DNA of 44,015 nt from an uncultured Cocleimonas sp. (lineage in GTDB: Bacteria > Pseudomonadota > Gammaproteobacteria > Thiotrichales > Thiotrichaceae), in NCBI GenBank assembly GCA_937974135.1, contig CALJIH010000006.1, positions 1 to 44,015 on the forward strand. Reading direction: 5' to 3'. Position 1 is the stretch's first letter, and each line of letters opens with the position of its first letter. Below are positions 1 to 10,629 of the stretch, one piece after another. Made by a program: the position numbers and the translations under genes. Below the pieces are notes generated by a model. The model was not told the DNA's origin, did no database searches, and worked only from the letters and a program-made list of their open reading frames with translations.

Positions 1-1
1 C

Positions 2-265
<264 letters not shown>

Positions 266-274
266 AAAACCATC

Positions 275-320
275 AAAAGTAGGGGGGTGTATTCGACAAG
301 CTCAACAGAACTGTCTTTTT
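275..320 (-). repeat. C6-box intergenic repeat copy 1 (long form)
   Basis: AAAAGTAGGGGGGTGTATTCGACAAGCTCAACAGAACTGTCTTTTT; reverse complement matches copy 4 over the whole element. Confidence 0.9.
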
Positions 321-344
321 AACGGAATGATTATCAAATTTTAC

Positions 345-1577
345 TTATTTGATAATAGCAAGCGCTCTACTGGCACTAATTAAACCTTCGCCATACTCTT
401 GATCGCGACCAGGTTTACCCAAATCAACAGCTGTCTGTTTAAGCACATTATTTATATTTTTATTGCCTTTGCGTGATAATAATAATGCCGCGACACCACT
501 CACATGCGCAGATGATATTGATGTGCCTGTTGCTAATTTGTACTTACCTTGAGGTGCAAGGGTCAAAATATTTACCCCAGGTGCAGCGTAATCAATAAAT
601 TGTCCTTTATCAGCCATATCAAAAAGCTTTTGGTTTTCATCAACCGCTGTCGCTGTTAACACACCAGGAATTAATGCAGGATAAATTGTACTTCCCACTC
701 TTCCACCATTGCCTGCTGCTGCTACAACAATAATGCCTTTGTTAATCGCTTTGTTAACCATTTTCTCAACTAGAGAGTCTTTACCCCCAGTAAAACTGAG
801 ATTGATAACATCCACTTTATGCTGAATGCATGCATCAAGTGCTTTAGCGACATCTGAAGATGTACCTTTTAAATCATCCGGACGACTTGAATCAGCTTTA
901 AAAGCACCTACTGCAAATAGTTTTGCTCTTGGAGCAATACCAATATGTTTATTCTGACTTACCAACACTCCCGCCACACTTGTGCCGTGCAACATTGATT
1001 CTGGACTTTTCTCGTCAAAATCAAAAAGATCTAAGGTTTCAATTAATGCATTCGATAACGAAGGGTGATATATATCTACTGGTGTATCGACCATGCAAAT
1101 AGTGATACCTTGGCCTTTCGTAGTGGCATGCACATAACGTACACCCGTTTCATACATTGAATAAGCGTTATTAAATGTAGTTGCTGCAGTCTTAAACACA
1201 TTATTAGTTGCTGCCTCAACACTTTTCTCTTTTTGATTAATTGTTTTACTTAGATTTAGTGGGTTTTGTCCTTTTGTTTTCGCGACTAACATCCCTGTAT
1301 TGACAGATGATAAAACGACCTTGCTGCTTGTCTCTAAACCATACTTTTTTGTGATATTTTTTACAGACCCCGCTTTATCCGCAGGATAAAGAAGCACTAC
1401 TTCATCTTTGACAAAATTTGTTCTTGGAGGAATTGGTCTATCTGGCTCATAGATAAAGTCAAAATAAACTGGATCAGCTGACTCATCTTCAACGAGATAA
1501 TTTTCCGCACTTAAACTTGCCACTGACAATGTGACAAATAGAGTAACTAATAAATGTATTAAATTAAAATGCTTCAC
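345..1577 (-). CDS. Exported S8 (subtilisin-like) serine peptidase
   Basis: N-terminal signal peptide; Asp motif (ICMVDTPVD), His motif (LHGTSVAGV), Ser motif (ATGTSISSAHVSGVAALL). Confidence 0.92.
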   Translation of the reverse strand: MKHFNLIHLLVTLFVTLSVASLSAENYLVEDESADPVYFDFIYEPDRPIPPRTNFVKDEVVLLYPADKAGSVKNITKKYGLETSSKVVLSSVNTGMLVAKTKGQNPLNLSKTINQKEKSVEAATNNVFKTAATTFNNAYSMYETGVRYVHATTKGQGITICMVDTPVDIYHPSLSNALIETLDLFDFDEKSPESMLHGTSVAGVLVSQNKHIGIAPRAKLFAVGAFKADSSRPDDLKGTSSDVAKALDACIQHKVDVINLSFTGGKDSLVEKMVNKAINKGIIVVAAAGNGGRVGSTIYPALIPGVLTATAVDENQKLFDMADKGQFIDYAAPGVNILTLAPQGKYKLATGTSISSAHVSGVAALLLSRKGNKNINNVLKQTAVDLGKPGRDQEYGEGLISASRALAIIK

Positions 1578-2328
1578 CAGCGAACCATATTATTTCTTTT
1601 TGGGCGAGTAATGAATCAATCGTTTGTTTAATTTGCTCATTATTCATCGTTTCTTTGAAACTGATTTGAAAAATGCCTTCTTTATCAGGAACACTTTCTA
1701 TTTTTAATACCTTTCCTTTAAGAACAGTATTATCACCTAGCTCCACTGATGAACCATTGAAGCCAACCAATAACGTTGTTTTTGTTGAATTCGTTAAAGT
1801 AGGTTGATTTGCCTTGGATTGAGTGACTGCTGAGGCAGGTACAAAATCACTTTTATCGTTAAACAAAGGTGCAACAAAAGCTGTTAAAACGGCTACAGAC
1901 AAAACAAGAATACCAACACTAGCTAAACGTGCATACTGAGGCATACCGTTTGTATTAGGCATTAGTACATCAAATGCACTTTTGAATTTGTCTAGAATAG
2001 AGTTACTTTGCTTAGAATTGTCGCGAGCATCTTCAGCATCAATCATATTTAATACAGATTTCAGTCGCTCTTCTGTTGGTGCAATAGCGCTTTTATCCAG
2101 AATGGAATGATCTGCAGAAACTGCTTGTTGCATCTGCTGTTCAATTTCTATTTGCTTTCGCAGAGAAGGATATGACACCAATGCTTTTTCAAAAAACACC
2201 TGATCATCTACTGAAAGTTTGCCAATAGCGTACCATGGTATCAGTTCTAAAACCTTTTCAGGTATAAAACCTTCACTGTTGTTAGTATTGTTATTCATGT
2301 TATGTAATAAAGTCTTCATTGCTGACAA
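1564..2328 (-). CDS. Putative anti-sigma factor, single-TM membrane protein
   Basis: Lies directly after and overlaps an ECF sigma gene; cytosolic N-terminus with LELIPWYAIGKLSVDDQ..FEKAL anti-sigma-like motif, one TM, periplasmic C-terminus; start may be 2328, 2319 or 2298. Confidence 0.75.
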   Translation of the reverse strand: MSAMKTLLHNMNNNTNNSEGFIPEKVLELIPWYAIGKLSVDDQVFFEKALVSYPSLRKQIEIEQQMQQAVSADHSILDKSAIAPTEERLKSVLNMIDAEDARDNSKQSNSILDKFKSAFDVLMPNTNGMPQYARLASVGILVLSVAVLTAFVAPLFNDKSDFVPASAVTQSKANQPTLTNSTKTTLLVGFNGSSVELGDNTVLKGKVLKIESVPDKEGIFQISFKETMNNEQIKQTIDSLLAQKEIIWFAGEAF

Positions 2329-2893
2329 TAGCTTTTAGGTGTTTTCTAGCGTAAAACATTCGGGTTTTAACCGTGTTTTCCGAAACATCTAACATCTCTG
2401 AAATATCTTTAATTGAAAGCTCTCGAAAATAAACAAGCTCTATAACTTCTCTGTGCTTGTCACTTAATTTACCGATATCTTTAACTAATTGCTCGTTCCT
2501 TTCAGAGACAGCCATTTCATCATCTGGCTGAAGATCAGTATCCTCAATATTTAATTGCTCAAAATTATCGTCTTGTAATACTTCTTTATTCTTTCTCAGG
2601 TACCCAATCATGCGGAACCTTGCGATAGAATGTATCCATGTAGAAGGTTGGGATAAACCAGAAAATGTACCTGCTGATTTCCAAACTTCAATCATCGCTT
2701 CGTCAGCAATATCTGCTGCTAAGGCAATGTCATTCTTTAGCATACGGCTACAAAACTTAATCAACCGAGGTTGAAAAATCGTATATAGCTCGGTGAATGC
2801 ATCTCTGTCACCGTCGGCAATTCTTTTGAGAAGTATCGCGTCTTTCTCCGCTCTACTTCCTGCCGGCTGTTTATTGTTTTTATCTGCACTCAT
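2300..2893 (-). CDS. RNA polymerase sigma factor, ECF/sigma-70 family
   Basis: Region 2 (AFTELYTIFQPRLIKFCSRML...STWIHSIARFRMIGYLRK) and region 4 (HREVIELVYFRELSIKDISEMLDVSENTVKTRMFYARKHL). Confidence 0.95.
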   Translation of the reverse strand: MSADKNNKQPAGSRAEKDAILLKRIADGDRDAFTELYTIFQPRLIKFCSRMLKNDIALAADIADEAMIEVWKSAGTFSGLSQPSTWIHSIARFRMIGYLRKNKEVLQDDNFEQLNIEDTDLQPDDEMAVSERNEQLVKDIGKLSDKHREVIELVYFRELSIKDISEMLDVSENTVKTRMFYARKHLKAIVSNEDFIT

Positions 2894-3125
2894 TAACTAT
2901 GTGATCTCTACGCAATAAAATGTTCAAAAATATTGTACTATTTTTTAAATAAAAAAAGTTTCCGTAATTTACCACAAATATATGAACCTTTTTCAAATGA
3001 ATTGTTACTTAGTGTGCGTGAGATGAGTTAAGTGGGCTTAATTAATCAAAGGGGATTTAGTTGACCGACCAAATTTAAGTATATTTTTACTAAAAAATGT
3101 ACTTTACCTTCTCCCTCGCAACTTT

Positions 3126-3152
3126 AAGCGGACTTTATGTCCGCTTTTTTTT
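3126..3152 (+). terminator. Intrinsic terminator
   Basis: AAGCGGAC-TTTAT-GTCCGCTT followed by a T-run; lies between divergent genes. Confidence 0.8.
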
Positions 3153-3205
3153 GCTTAATCAAAATTTCCGTTACAATAAAACATTAATCTTTAAGGTTTA
3201 TAATA

Positions 3206-4183
3206 ATGCGGAAAAACAGTACTCAACACCTTAGCTTCGGATTCGTTATGGATCCTATCAGCGACATCAATATAAAAAAAGACAGCACTTTTGCAATGAT
3301 GTTAGAGGTACAACGCAGAAACCATGATCTCTTCTACATAACTCAATCGGATATATTTTTAGAGAATCATATAGTTTATGCAAATGTTACGCCTATAAAG
3401 GTAGTAGATAATTCAGATAAATGGTACGAATTAGGAAAACCTAGTGTAATACCACTTCACGATTTGTCGTGTGTGTCGATGAGAATAGATCCGCCTTTTG
3501 ATATGGAATATATCTATTCCACATATCTTTTAGAATTAGCAGAAAAAAAAGGATGTTTAATTATCAATAAACCTTCCAGTATACGGTCTGCTAATGAGAA
3601 ACTCTTTACGGCACAATTCCCAGGCTGTGGTCCAGAAACTCTAGTCAGCAGTGATATGGAGCGTATCAAAGCATTTCATGAGAAATTAAAACATATTGTG
3701 GTAAAGCCATTAGATGGCATGGGTGGTTCGATGGTTTTTCAGATTCGAGAAAATGACGCGAACCGTAGTGTAATTCTTGAAACAATCACTCAACACGGGA
3801 ATCAAACGGTCATGGCGCAACGCTTTCTTCCTGAATTTAAGCAAGGTGATAAGCGCATATTGATGATAAATGGCAAGCCTTTTCCGCATGGTTTATCTAG
3901 AATACCCGCAAAAGGTGAAAGTAGAGGCAACCTAGCCGCCGGTGCTACTTCTGAAGGCAGAGACTTAACTGAACGTGAAATTGAAATCTGTAACATCGTA
4001 GGACCAACCTTAAAAGAAATGGGATTAATGTTTGTTGGTTTAGATGTAATCGGTGATTATTTAACGGAAATCAATGTTACCAGCCCAACTTGTATACGTG
4101 AATTAGATACAATCTATTCCGCAAACATTGCTGGCTTACTCATAGACGAAATAGAGCAAGAACTAACAGGAAAAACAAAATGA
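3206..4183 (+). CDS. gshB: Glutathione synthase
   Basis: FGFVMDPISDINIKKDSTFAMMLEVQ; VVKPLDGMGGSMVF; GDKRILMINGKP; FVGLDVIGDYLTEINVTSPTCIREL. Confidence 0.97.
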   Translation: MRKNSTQHLSFGFVMDPISDINIKKDSTFAMMLEVQRRNHDLFYITQSDIFLENHIVYANVTPIKVVDNSDKWYELGKPSVIPLHDLSCVSMRIDPPFDMEYIYSTYLLELAEKKGCLIINKPSSIRSANEKLFTAQFPGCGPETLVSSDMERIKAFHEKLKHIVVKPLDGMGGSMVFQIRENDANRSVILETITQHGNQTVMAQRFLPEFKQGDKRILMINGKPFPHGLSRIPAKGESRGNLAAGATSEGRDLTEREIEICNIVGPTLKEMGLMFVGLDVIGDYLTEINVTSPTCIRELDTIYSANIAGLLIDEIEQELTGKTK

Positions 4184-4596
4184 ATACACGTGTGAAATGG
4201 TTAGATAATATGAGTTTTGTTGGTGAATCACCAAGCGGGCATTCTGTTGTCATGGATGGACCACCAGAAGCAGGCGGGCGAAACCTAGGGGTTCGACCTA
4301 TGGAAATGTTGCTGCTTGGCTTGGGTGGATGCTCTTCCTTTGATATCGTTTCAATGTTAAAAAAAGGCAAACAGGATCTTGTTGATTGTGAAGTCGAAAT
4401 CACAGCAGAACGAGCAGACTCAGAGCCAAAGGTATTCACCAAAATTCATCTGCATTTTATAATTTCAGGAAACGATCTCTCAGAAAAAAGAGTGGCTCGT
4501 GCTATAGACTTATCGGCGGAGAAATATTGCTCGGCATCGATCATGTTAGGAAAAACCGCTGAAATTACACATGATTACGAATTAAAACCAACTTAA
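4180..4596 (+). CDS. OsmC family protein
   Basis: RPMEMLLLGLGGCSSFDIVSMLKKGK...KYCSASIMLGKTAEI; ATGA overlap with gshB. Confidence 0.9.
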   Translation: MNTRVKWLDNMSFVGESPSGHSVVMDGPPEAGGRNLGVRPMEMLLLGLGGCSSFDIVSMLKKGKQDLVDCEVEITAERADSEPKVFTKIHLHFIISGNDLSEKRVARAIDLSAEKYCSASIMLGKTAEITHDYELKPT

Positions 4597-4615
4597 AAGA
4601 CACCCCCCTACTTTT
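4595..4615 (+). repeat. C6-box intergenic repeat copy 2 (short form)
   Basis: AAAAGACACCCCCCTACTTTT; overlaps the TAA stop of the OsmC gene. Confidence 0.9.
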
Positions 4616-4797
4616 ATAAGGTTTTACAACTTCACTCTTTGAGCAGTCATTGATTGTCACATAATGTAATTTCCGTTAACGTTATAACAATATATTAATA
4701 GTCCTCTATTAATTATTTTATGTGGAAGGTGAGAAAATATAAGAACCCAACATATTTTGCATATATTAAAAAAACTGATAGCAGGTAGTGTCTAGAT

Positions 4798-4826
4798 TTG
4801 GCCTAAGCTTCCAACTCATCTATAAT
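4798..4826 (+). promoter_or_regulatory. Candidate sigma-70 promoter for the NlpC/P60 gene
   Basis: TTGGCC - 17 nt - TATAAT, upstream of 4885. Confidence 0.4.
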
Positions 4827-4884
4827 GCCACCGCCGAATAAAATCAATAATTAAATTAAGGCATTTCAGGGGATACATCTTCTT

Positions 4885-5445
4885 ATGAAGTCATACACTA
4901 AAATCTATATTTGCTTGGTGCTTTTATTTTTACAAAGCAATGCACTGGCCACCAAAAATATTCATGACAAGCAAATAATACAAGCATATAACCTGCTAGT
5001 TAAAAAGCCCGTAGAAAAAATTGCGATTAAGAACAACAAGACTAAGCTAGTTAATGTAAAAAGACAAAATAGAACGCCACAAATAAATGCTACCTTGATG
5101 GCAAAAAAACAAATCAATAAAAAATATCGTTGGGGAGGTACAAACCCACATACGGGTTTTGATTGCAGTGGATTAATGCAATATGCCTACAAAGCTTCAA
5201 AAATATATTTACCAAGAACCGCAGCAGCTCAGTACAAACATACTAAGCGTATCGCAATGAAGAATTTACAAGTAGGTGATTTGATATTTTTTCATACGCG
5301 CAGAACTCGCGCTCGAGTGAATCATGTTGGGATTTATTTAGGAGGGGGTAAATTTATACATGCACCTCGAAGAGGCAAATTAGTATCTATTAGCGATTTA
5401 AATAGCTATTGGCGAAAAAAGTTAATTGGCGCAGGGCGTGTTTAA
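4885..5445 (+). CDS. NlpC/P60 family (C40) peptidoglycan endopeptidase
   Basis: Signal peptide; YRWGGTNPHTGFDCSGLMQYAYK (Cys), RVNHVGIYLGGGKFIHAP (His). Confidence 0.93.
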   Translation: MKSYTKIYICLVLLFLQSNALATKNIHDKQIIQAYNLLVKKPVEKIAIKNNKTKLVNVKRQNRTPQINATLMAKKQINKKYRWGGTNPHTGFDCSGLMQYAYKASKIYLPRTAAAQYKHTKRIAMKNLQVGDLIFFHTRRTRARVNHVGIYLGGGKFIHAPRRGKLVSISDLNSYWRKKLIGAGRV

Positions 5446-5810
5446 ACGATTCATTTCACCCGTGATTCTCTTTCTAAGATATACACTTTCAGACCTCAAA
5501 TATAATCAAAAAAGCAGCAAATTCTGATTTTATTATCACTCAAAAATTCACAAAACAAAAAACTCATCAGAGTTATCAGTCTTTACACGTTTACTTTTTA
5601 CCATTCTCCTATTACTAAAATTCAGAAATAAAATTTTAGTTTTGGATTAATACTTCGCCATGGGTCTTATGGAGAAAATAATAATTTTCATTTCTTCCTG
5701 AAAAAATTTGGTTTTACACTATATTCTTTATGGATACATAACTTTTAATTATTACGTATCGTTATTTGAAATCATTTGAAGTGAATTAAATTATAATTTA
5801 AGGAGGCAAG

Positions 5811-7823
5811 ATGAGTACAATCGCATTATTACCAATGCTTTTAGGGCTATTCGGCTTAGGTGGTGCTTTTTATCTATATAGTGAGATAAAGAAGTATCCT
5901 GGCGGTGAAGATAAAATAGCAAAAATAGCTGATCAAATACATTTAGGTGCAATGGTTTTCATGCGCCGCGAATATAAAATTCTCGGCATCTTTTGTGCTG
6001 TAATCTTAGTGTTAATATTGTTTTCTGATCTTGGATGGAAAACTGCACTTTCTTTTATTGTTGGTGCACTAACTTCGGCGTTAGCCGGATATATAGGAAT
6101 GTATACCTCAACCAAAGCCAATGTCAGGACTGCGGTAGCTGCCTCAACAGAGGGTGTATCTAGCGCTCTAACAGTGGCCTTCTTTGGTGGCTCAGTAATG
6201 GGATTAACGGTTGCCTCCATGGGCTTACTTGGACTAGGTTTTTTATACTTGCTGTTTGGTGGAGACCCGCACACAGCTCACGTAATTCACGGTTTTGGTA
6301 TGGGTGCGTCTAGTGTTGCTTTGTTCTCTCGCGTTGGTGGTGGCATCTTTACTAAAAGTGCGGACGTAGGTGCTGATCTAGTCGGCAAATTAGAAGCTGG
6401 TATACCTGAAGATGATCCTCGCAACCCAGGTGTTATCGCAGATAATGTGGGTGATAATGTAGGTGATGTGGCTGGCATGGGCTCAGATATTTTTGAATCT
6501 TATTGTGGTTCAATAATCGCTACTATTGCTCTAGCTTCAACAATGACTGCAACATCTTTAACTCAGTTAAGTGCGAGTCAAGATCAGTTGATGTTTTTAC
6601 CATTAGCGTTAGCATCCTTTGGCTTAATTTGTTCAATGATTGGTATATTTATTGTTAAACAATCATCTGAAAAATCTCCGGAAGTGGCACTTAGGACTGG
6701 AACGATTGGGTCCTCTTTGTTATTCATTTTAATTGCTCTTGCGTTAATTGCAGCAATGGGAATGAGTGCAAAAGTCTGGGGGGCAGTTTTGGTCGGCGCG
6801 GTTGGTGGAATCATCATAGGCTTGGTAACTGAATACTATACGTCAGGTTCTCCAGTAACTAAGGTGGCTAAGGCAGGTGAAACGGGGCCTGCGACGGTAA
6901 TGATTTCAGGTCTCTCAATAGGTATGGAATCAGTTGTAATTCCTGTATTAACTATCTGCGGAATTATCTTGATCTCTAGTTATCTTTCAGGCTTGTATGG
7001 AGTTGCAATATCTGCTGTTGGAATGCTTGCCACGGTAGGTATCACAATGGCTATCGATGCTTATGGTCCAGTAGCAGATAACGCCGGTGGCATTGCTGAA
7101 ATGGGAGGAATGGGTGCTGATACCAGAGAAATTACTGATTCGCTAGATGAACTAGGAAATACTACCGCGGCAATTGGTAAAGGTTTCGCTATTGGTGCAG
7201 CCGCTTTGGCAGCATTAGCAATTATCTCAGCATTTATCGAAACCATATCAAGTCAGAAAACTGATTTTAGTTTGCAAATTAACGACCCATTGGTTTTAGC
7301 TGGCATGTTTTTAGGTGGCATCTTCCCTTTCTTAATCTCTGCAATCACCATGAATGCTGTGGGTGAAGCAGCTTTTGATATGATCAAAGAGATTCGCAGA
7401 CAATTCAAAGAAATCCCAGGACTTCTTGAAGGTACTGCAGAACCAGATACGGAGAGATGTGTGGATATTGCCACTACAGCAGCGTTAAAACGAATGATAC
7501 TACCGGGTGTTTTAGCTGTTTTCTCACCAGTAATTGTAGGCTTTGTTTTAGGGCCAGAAGCCTTAGGCGGAATGCTTGGTGGAGCCTTAATCTGCTGTGT
7601 ATTATTAGCGCTGACAATGGCGAATGCAGGTGGAGTTTGGGACAACGCAAAGAAACATGTTGAAAAAGGCAACATGGGTGGTAAAGGCTCAGAAGCTCAT
7701 GCGGCAGTGGTGGTAGGAGATACTGTTGGCGATCCTTTCAAAGACACATCTGGCCCATCAATGAACATTCTGATTAATGTAATGGCGATTGTTTCGTTAG
7801 TAATCGCACCATTACTGGTGTAA
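5811..7823 (+). CDS. hppA: Membrane-bound ion-translocating pyrophosphatase, K+-dependent type
   Basis: [21 protein letters not shown] and [12 protein letters not shown]-PPase motifs; [14 protein letters not shown] has Ala/Gly at the K+-dependence positions. Confidence 0.97.
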   Translation: MSTIALLPMLLGLFGLGGAFYLYSEIKKYPGGEDKIAKIADQIHLGAMVFMRREYKILGIFCAVILVLILFSDLGWKTALSFIVGALTSALAGYIGMYTSTKANVRTAVAASTEGVSSALTVAFFGGSVMGLTVASMGLLGLGFLYLLFGGDPHTAHVIHGFGMGASSVALFSRVGGGIFTKSADVGADLVGKLEAGIPEDDPRNPGVIADNVGDNVGDVAGMGSDIFESYCGSIIATIALASTMTATSLTQLSASQDQLMFLPLALASFGLICSMIGIFIVKQSSEKSPEVALRTGTIGSSLLFILIALALIAAMGMSAKVWGAVLVGAVGGIIIGLVTEYYTSGSPVTKVAKAGETGPATVMISGLSIGMESVVIPVLTICGIILISSYLSGLYGVAISAVGMLATVGITMAIDAYGPVADNAGGIAEMGGMGADTREITDSLDELGNTTAAIGKGFAIGAAALAALAIISAFIETISSQKTDFSLQINDPLVLAGMFLGGIFPFLISAITMNAVGEAAFDMIKEIRRQFKEIPGLLEGTAEPDTERCVDIATTAALKRMILPGVLAVFSPVIVGFVLGPEALGGMLGGALICCVLLALTMANAGGVWDNAKKHVEKGNMGGKGSEAHAAVVVGDTVGDPFKDTSGPSMNILINVMAIVSLVIAPLLV

Positions 7824-7846
7824 ATTTTGTTAATCAGAGTATTACC

Positions 7847-7884
7847 AATACAGTTCGTATCTCAATGGAGGTACGGGCTGTATT
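7847..7884 (+). terminator. Hairpin terminator-like structure downstream of hppA
   Basis: AATACAG-tt-CGTA...TACG-gg-CTGTATT followed by GTTATT. Confidence 0.6.
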
Positions 7885-7888
7885 GTTA

Positions 7889-8341
7889 TTAGTTCTTGAA
7901 AGATTCGATAAAACCAAACAACATTCCAATTAGAATTAGAATAAGCGCTACAAACCAAAGATAAAAACCAGATCCAAATTCTTGGATAAATACTTTTTCG
8001 TAATTAACTCCAGTTGGAATTTCATAAAATATAAACGAGCAACTAGCTAATGTGATTGCTAGTAAACTTAGTAGTAATGCAACTCTAGGATGATCATTGA
8101 CTAACAATAAAGCCAAGAGATTTAAGGGGTTAGCATACCAAGCAACTTGTAAAAAGACTAAACCCATCCAACCCGTCACTAACACCCAAAAACCATAAAT
8201 ATCTTCAGCTGAAGTAAAAAATATCGGCAAGAAAAGTGATATTGAAAAACAAAGTAAGCCTAAAAATATCAGCAAATTCATACAGAGCCTACAAAAAGAA
8301 ACTTGTTTAACTTTAGGGCAATTTAAATAATTTGCATTCAT
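7889..8341 (-). CDS. Hypothetical multi-spanning membrane protein
   Basis: 150 aa ORF with about four hydrophobic segments; no recognised family. Confidence 0.6.
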   Translation of the reverse strand: MNANYLNCPKVKQVSFCRLCMNLLIFLGLLCFSISLFLPIFFTSAEDIYGFWVLVTGWMGLVFLQVAWYANPLNLLALLLVNDHPRVALLLSLLAITLASCSFIFYEIPTGVNYEKVFIQEFGSGFYLWFVALILILIGMLFGFIESFKN

Positions 8342-8534
8342 CGTATTAACTTAAATGAAATAGAAAAATGATTCTGTAAAGTTATTTCAAATGGTCTAAT
8401 TATTATGACAAAGCCCATAGAACATGCACACAACAGACCATCTGTCGCATTTTAGGTTATGTGTTAGGCAAATTATCTTATAATTGGAATCATAAAAAAT
8501 TTAATACAAAAATAACAATAACTATCAGTATTTA

Positions 8535-10493
8535 ATGAAAAGTTTCTTCACACAATCGATAAGTCGAATGGTAATGGCGAGTTTTGTCTTCGTTCTATTG
8601 TTACCGCTTGGGTTTATTATTTCATATTTGAACCAACATTCATGGAATAGTGCAAAACAAGAACTTCAAGAAAAACATCTGCTTATCGCAAAGAGTATGG
8701 AAAAGCCGATCCTGCAATATGTAGATACTTACCAAAAAGCATTACAAGTATTCTTAGATACTTCCAAATTTGCTAACACTACTGAGGCACAACTAAAACC
8801 ATTAATGGATGAATTCGCTAATTCACTAGATAATATATCGACTGTTTCGTACTCATCTGTCAGTACAGGTAAAACTTACATCAGCATCAACAATAATTAC
8901 AAAGTAAGAGACAGTATCAATATTAAACCTTTCAATTACCACACTACAGAAAGTAAATACCGTAAATACGATGTGTCAAATTCAATTTCGAATGTAATTA
9001 GAAGTAGCGTATCAAGAAAACCCGTTGTAGTGATGAGCAATCATATCATTGCTAATGATAAAAATAAGAAAGGAACAGTATTTGTCGAATTAGAATTGGC
9101 TCCTATTGCTGATATGTGTCGAAAAATACGTTTCGGTAAAAAAGGACATTGTGCGATTACAGATAAAAAAGGCCAAGTTATCGCTCATCCTAATGCTGAT
9201 TTAGAAGCTGAAATCTATAATATTTCTAAAATAGGCATTTTAAATAAATTAAGAGAATCGAAAAACGGTATTTGGTCATTTAAATCACCACATCTAAATG
9301 AAGAGGTTATCGCAGGATATAATACTGTAGAAGGTTTAGGCTGGGGAATCATAATCCCACAGCCTGCATCAGAACTAGAATCCCCTTTCAAAGCAGTAAT
9401 AAATACCGTTTTAACGTGGCTCGCTGTAGGCATAATTATTTCACTACTTGTAGCTTATATTTTAGCGCACCAAATTACTAAGCCTTTGAACTCATTAGTG
9501 ATTAAATCAAAAGAAATTGGAATACGAGCAGATACCTTCAATCTTGGTGCTATCCCTAAAAACAGCCCTAATGAAGTATCGGAATTATGGAATGCGCTAT
9601 CAGCATTGGTAGATAGATTGCACGATTCAAATAAAGAAGTAAGAAAACTAAACTATTCTTTGAGTAAAGACATAGAAAAAGCAACTGCGAAGTTAAGAGC
9701 GACAAATTTACATTTATATAAAATGAGTAGCCTTGATCATCTGACTAAAATTGCAAACAGACGTTACTTTGAAGATTCGTTAAAGAAAATATTCAAAAGC
9801 AAGCCTAATGAGAATGTTGGCATCATCGTGATAGATGTCGATAAATTTAAGTTTATTAATGACCATTATGGCCATGAAGCAGGAGATTTAGCGCTTAAGC
9901 ATATCGCTAATATCATGAAACAAGGAACACGTGGTAAAGACATTCCCGCTAGATTAGGTGGTGATGAATTTGTAGCCTATATTCATAATTGCCAGGATAA
10001 AGCACTTGCTCAAGTTGCAGAAAATCTTCGTAAGAAAGTTCAAAATCAGCCTATTGAATGGGAAGGTGAACAGATTCAATTATCACTATCGGTTGGAACA
10101 GTAAATTGTCATGCAAGTGAGAATTATACGTTAGACCAATTATTAAAATTTGCTGATGAAGCCATGTATGAATCTAAAGAAGCTGGACGTAACAGTGTTT
10201 CTTCATACAAGTTTAAAACCACTGAACAAACAAACCCTAATCAAGAAAAAATGAATAAAATTGAAGAGCTTGAGCGTAAAATTGAAGAAAGCAAAGCTCG
10301 AGAAAAAGCCATGAGAGACGAAGCGAATATAAATGCTTTAATAGCTCAACAACACCAAGATGACTCTTTAGATATTGAAATGCTAATTGATGAATTACCA
10401 CATCAACCAGATGAGCTAACAGAAGAAATACTCGCTGAGAAAGAAGTAACTGCTCCTGAAAATGTGGGTACGCACTGGATACATGCTAAATAA
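8535..10493 (+). CDS. Diguanylate cyclase: Cache-like sensor, HAMP, GGDEF
   Basis: Two TM segments flanking a Cache-like region; HAMP; DHLTKIANRR and RLGGDEFVAY; RGKD I-site five residues before GGDEF; C-terminal coiled extension. Confidence 0.93.
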   Translation: MKSFFTQSISRMVMASFVFVLLLPLGFIISYLNQHSWNSAKQELQEKHLLIAKSMEKPILQYVDTYQKALQVFLDTSKFANTTEAQLKPLMDEFANSLDNISTVSYSSVSTGKTYISINNNYKVRDSINIKPFNYHTTESKYRKYDVSNSISNVIRSSVSRKPVVVMSNHIIANDKNKKGTVFVELELAPIADMCRKIRFGKKGHCAITDKKGQVIAHPNADLEAEIYNISKIGILNKLRESKNGIWSFKSPHLNEEVIAGYNTVEGLGWGIIIPQPASELESPFKAVINTVLTWLAVGIIISLLVAYILAHQITKPLNSLVIKSKEIGIRADTFNLGAIPKNSPNEVSELWNALSALVDRLHDSNKEVRKLNYSLSKDIEKATAKLRATNLHLYKMSSLDHLTKIANRRYFEDSLKKIFKSKPNENVGIIVIDVDKFKFINDHYGHEAGDLALKHIANIMKQGTRGKDIPARLGGDEFVAYIHNCQDKALAQVAENLRKKVQNQPIEWEGEQIQLSLSVGTVNCHASENYTLDQLLKFADEAMYESKEAGRNSVSSYKFKTTEQTNPNQEKMNKIEELERKIEESKAREKAMRDEANINALIAQQHQDDSLDIEMLIDELPHQPDELTEEILAEKEVTAPENVGTHWIHAK

Positions 10494-10509
10494 TCTCAGC
10501 ATTTAATCA

Positions 10510-10530
10510 AAAAGACACCCCCCTACTTTT
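10510..10530 (+). repeat. C6-box intergenic repeat copy 3 (short form)
   Basis: AAAAGACACCCCCCTACTTTT; followed by TTACGTTTTT-gtagttt-AAAAACGTAA hairpin. Confidence 0.9.
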
Positions 10531-10629
10531 GAATGATATTACGTTTTTGTAGTTTAAAAACGTAAATAGAATTTATGCAGTCTAGACTGTTTTACACGCC
10601 ATCATTACAAAACTGTAAATCTTAGATGA

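Noticed and set aside
4680-4884. Riboswitch (e.g. c-di-AMP type) upstream of the NlpC/P60 gene
   Set aside because: Leader is long, but I could not find the conserved core or a convincing multi-stem structure; only a candidate promoter is reported.
5933-7675. Several antisense ORFs opposite hppA (5933-6274, 6287-6478, 6584-6817, 7061-7246, 7253-7675)
   Set aside because: Low-complexity Pro/Ala/Thr/Ser-rich translations of the opposite strand of a conserved gene; shadow ORFs.
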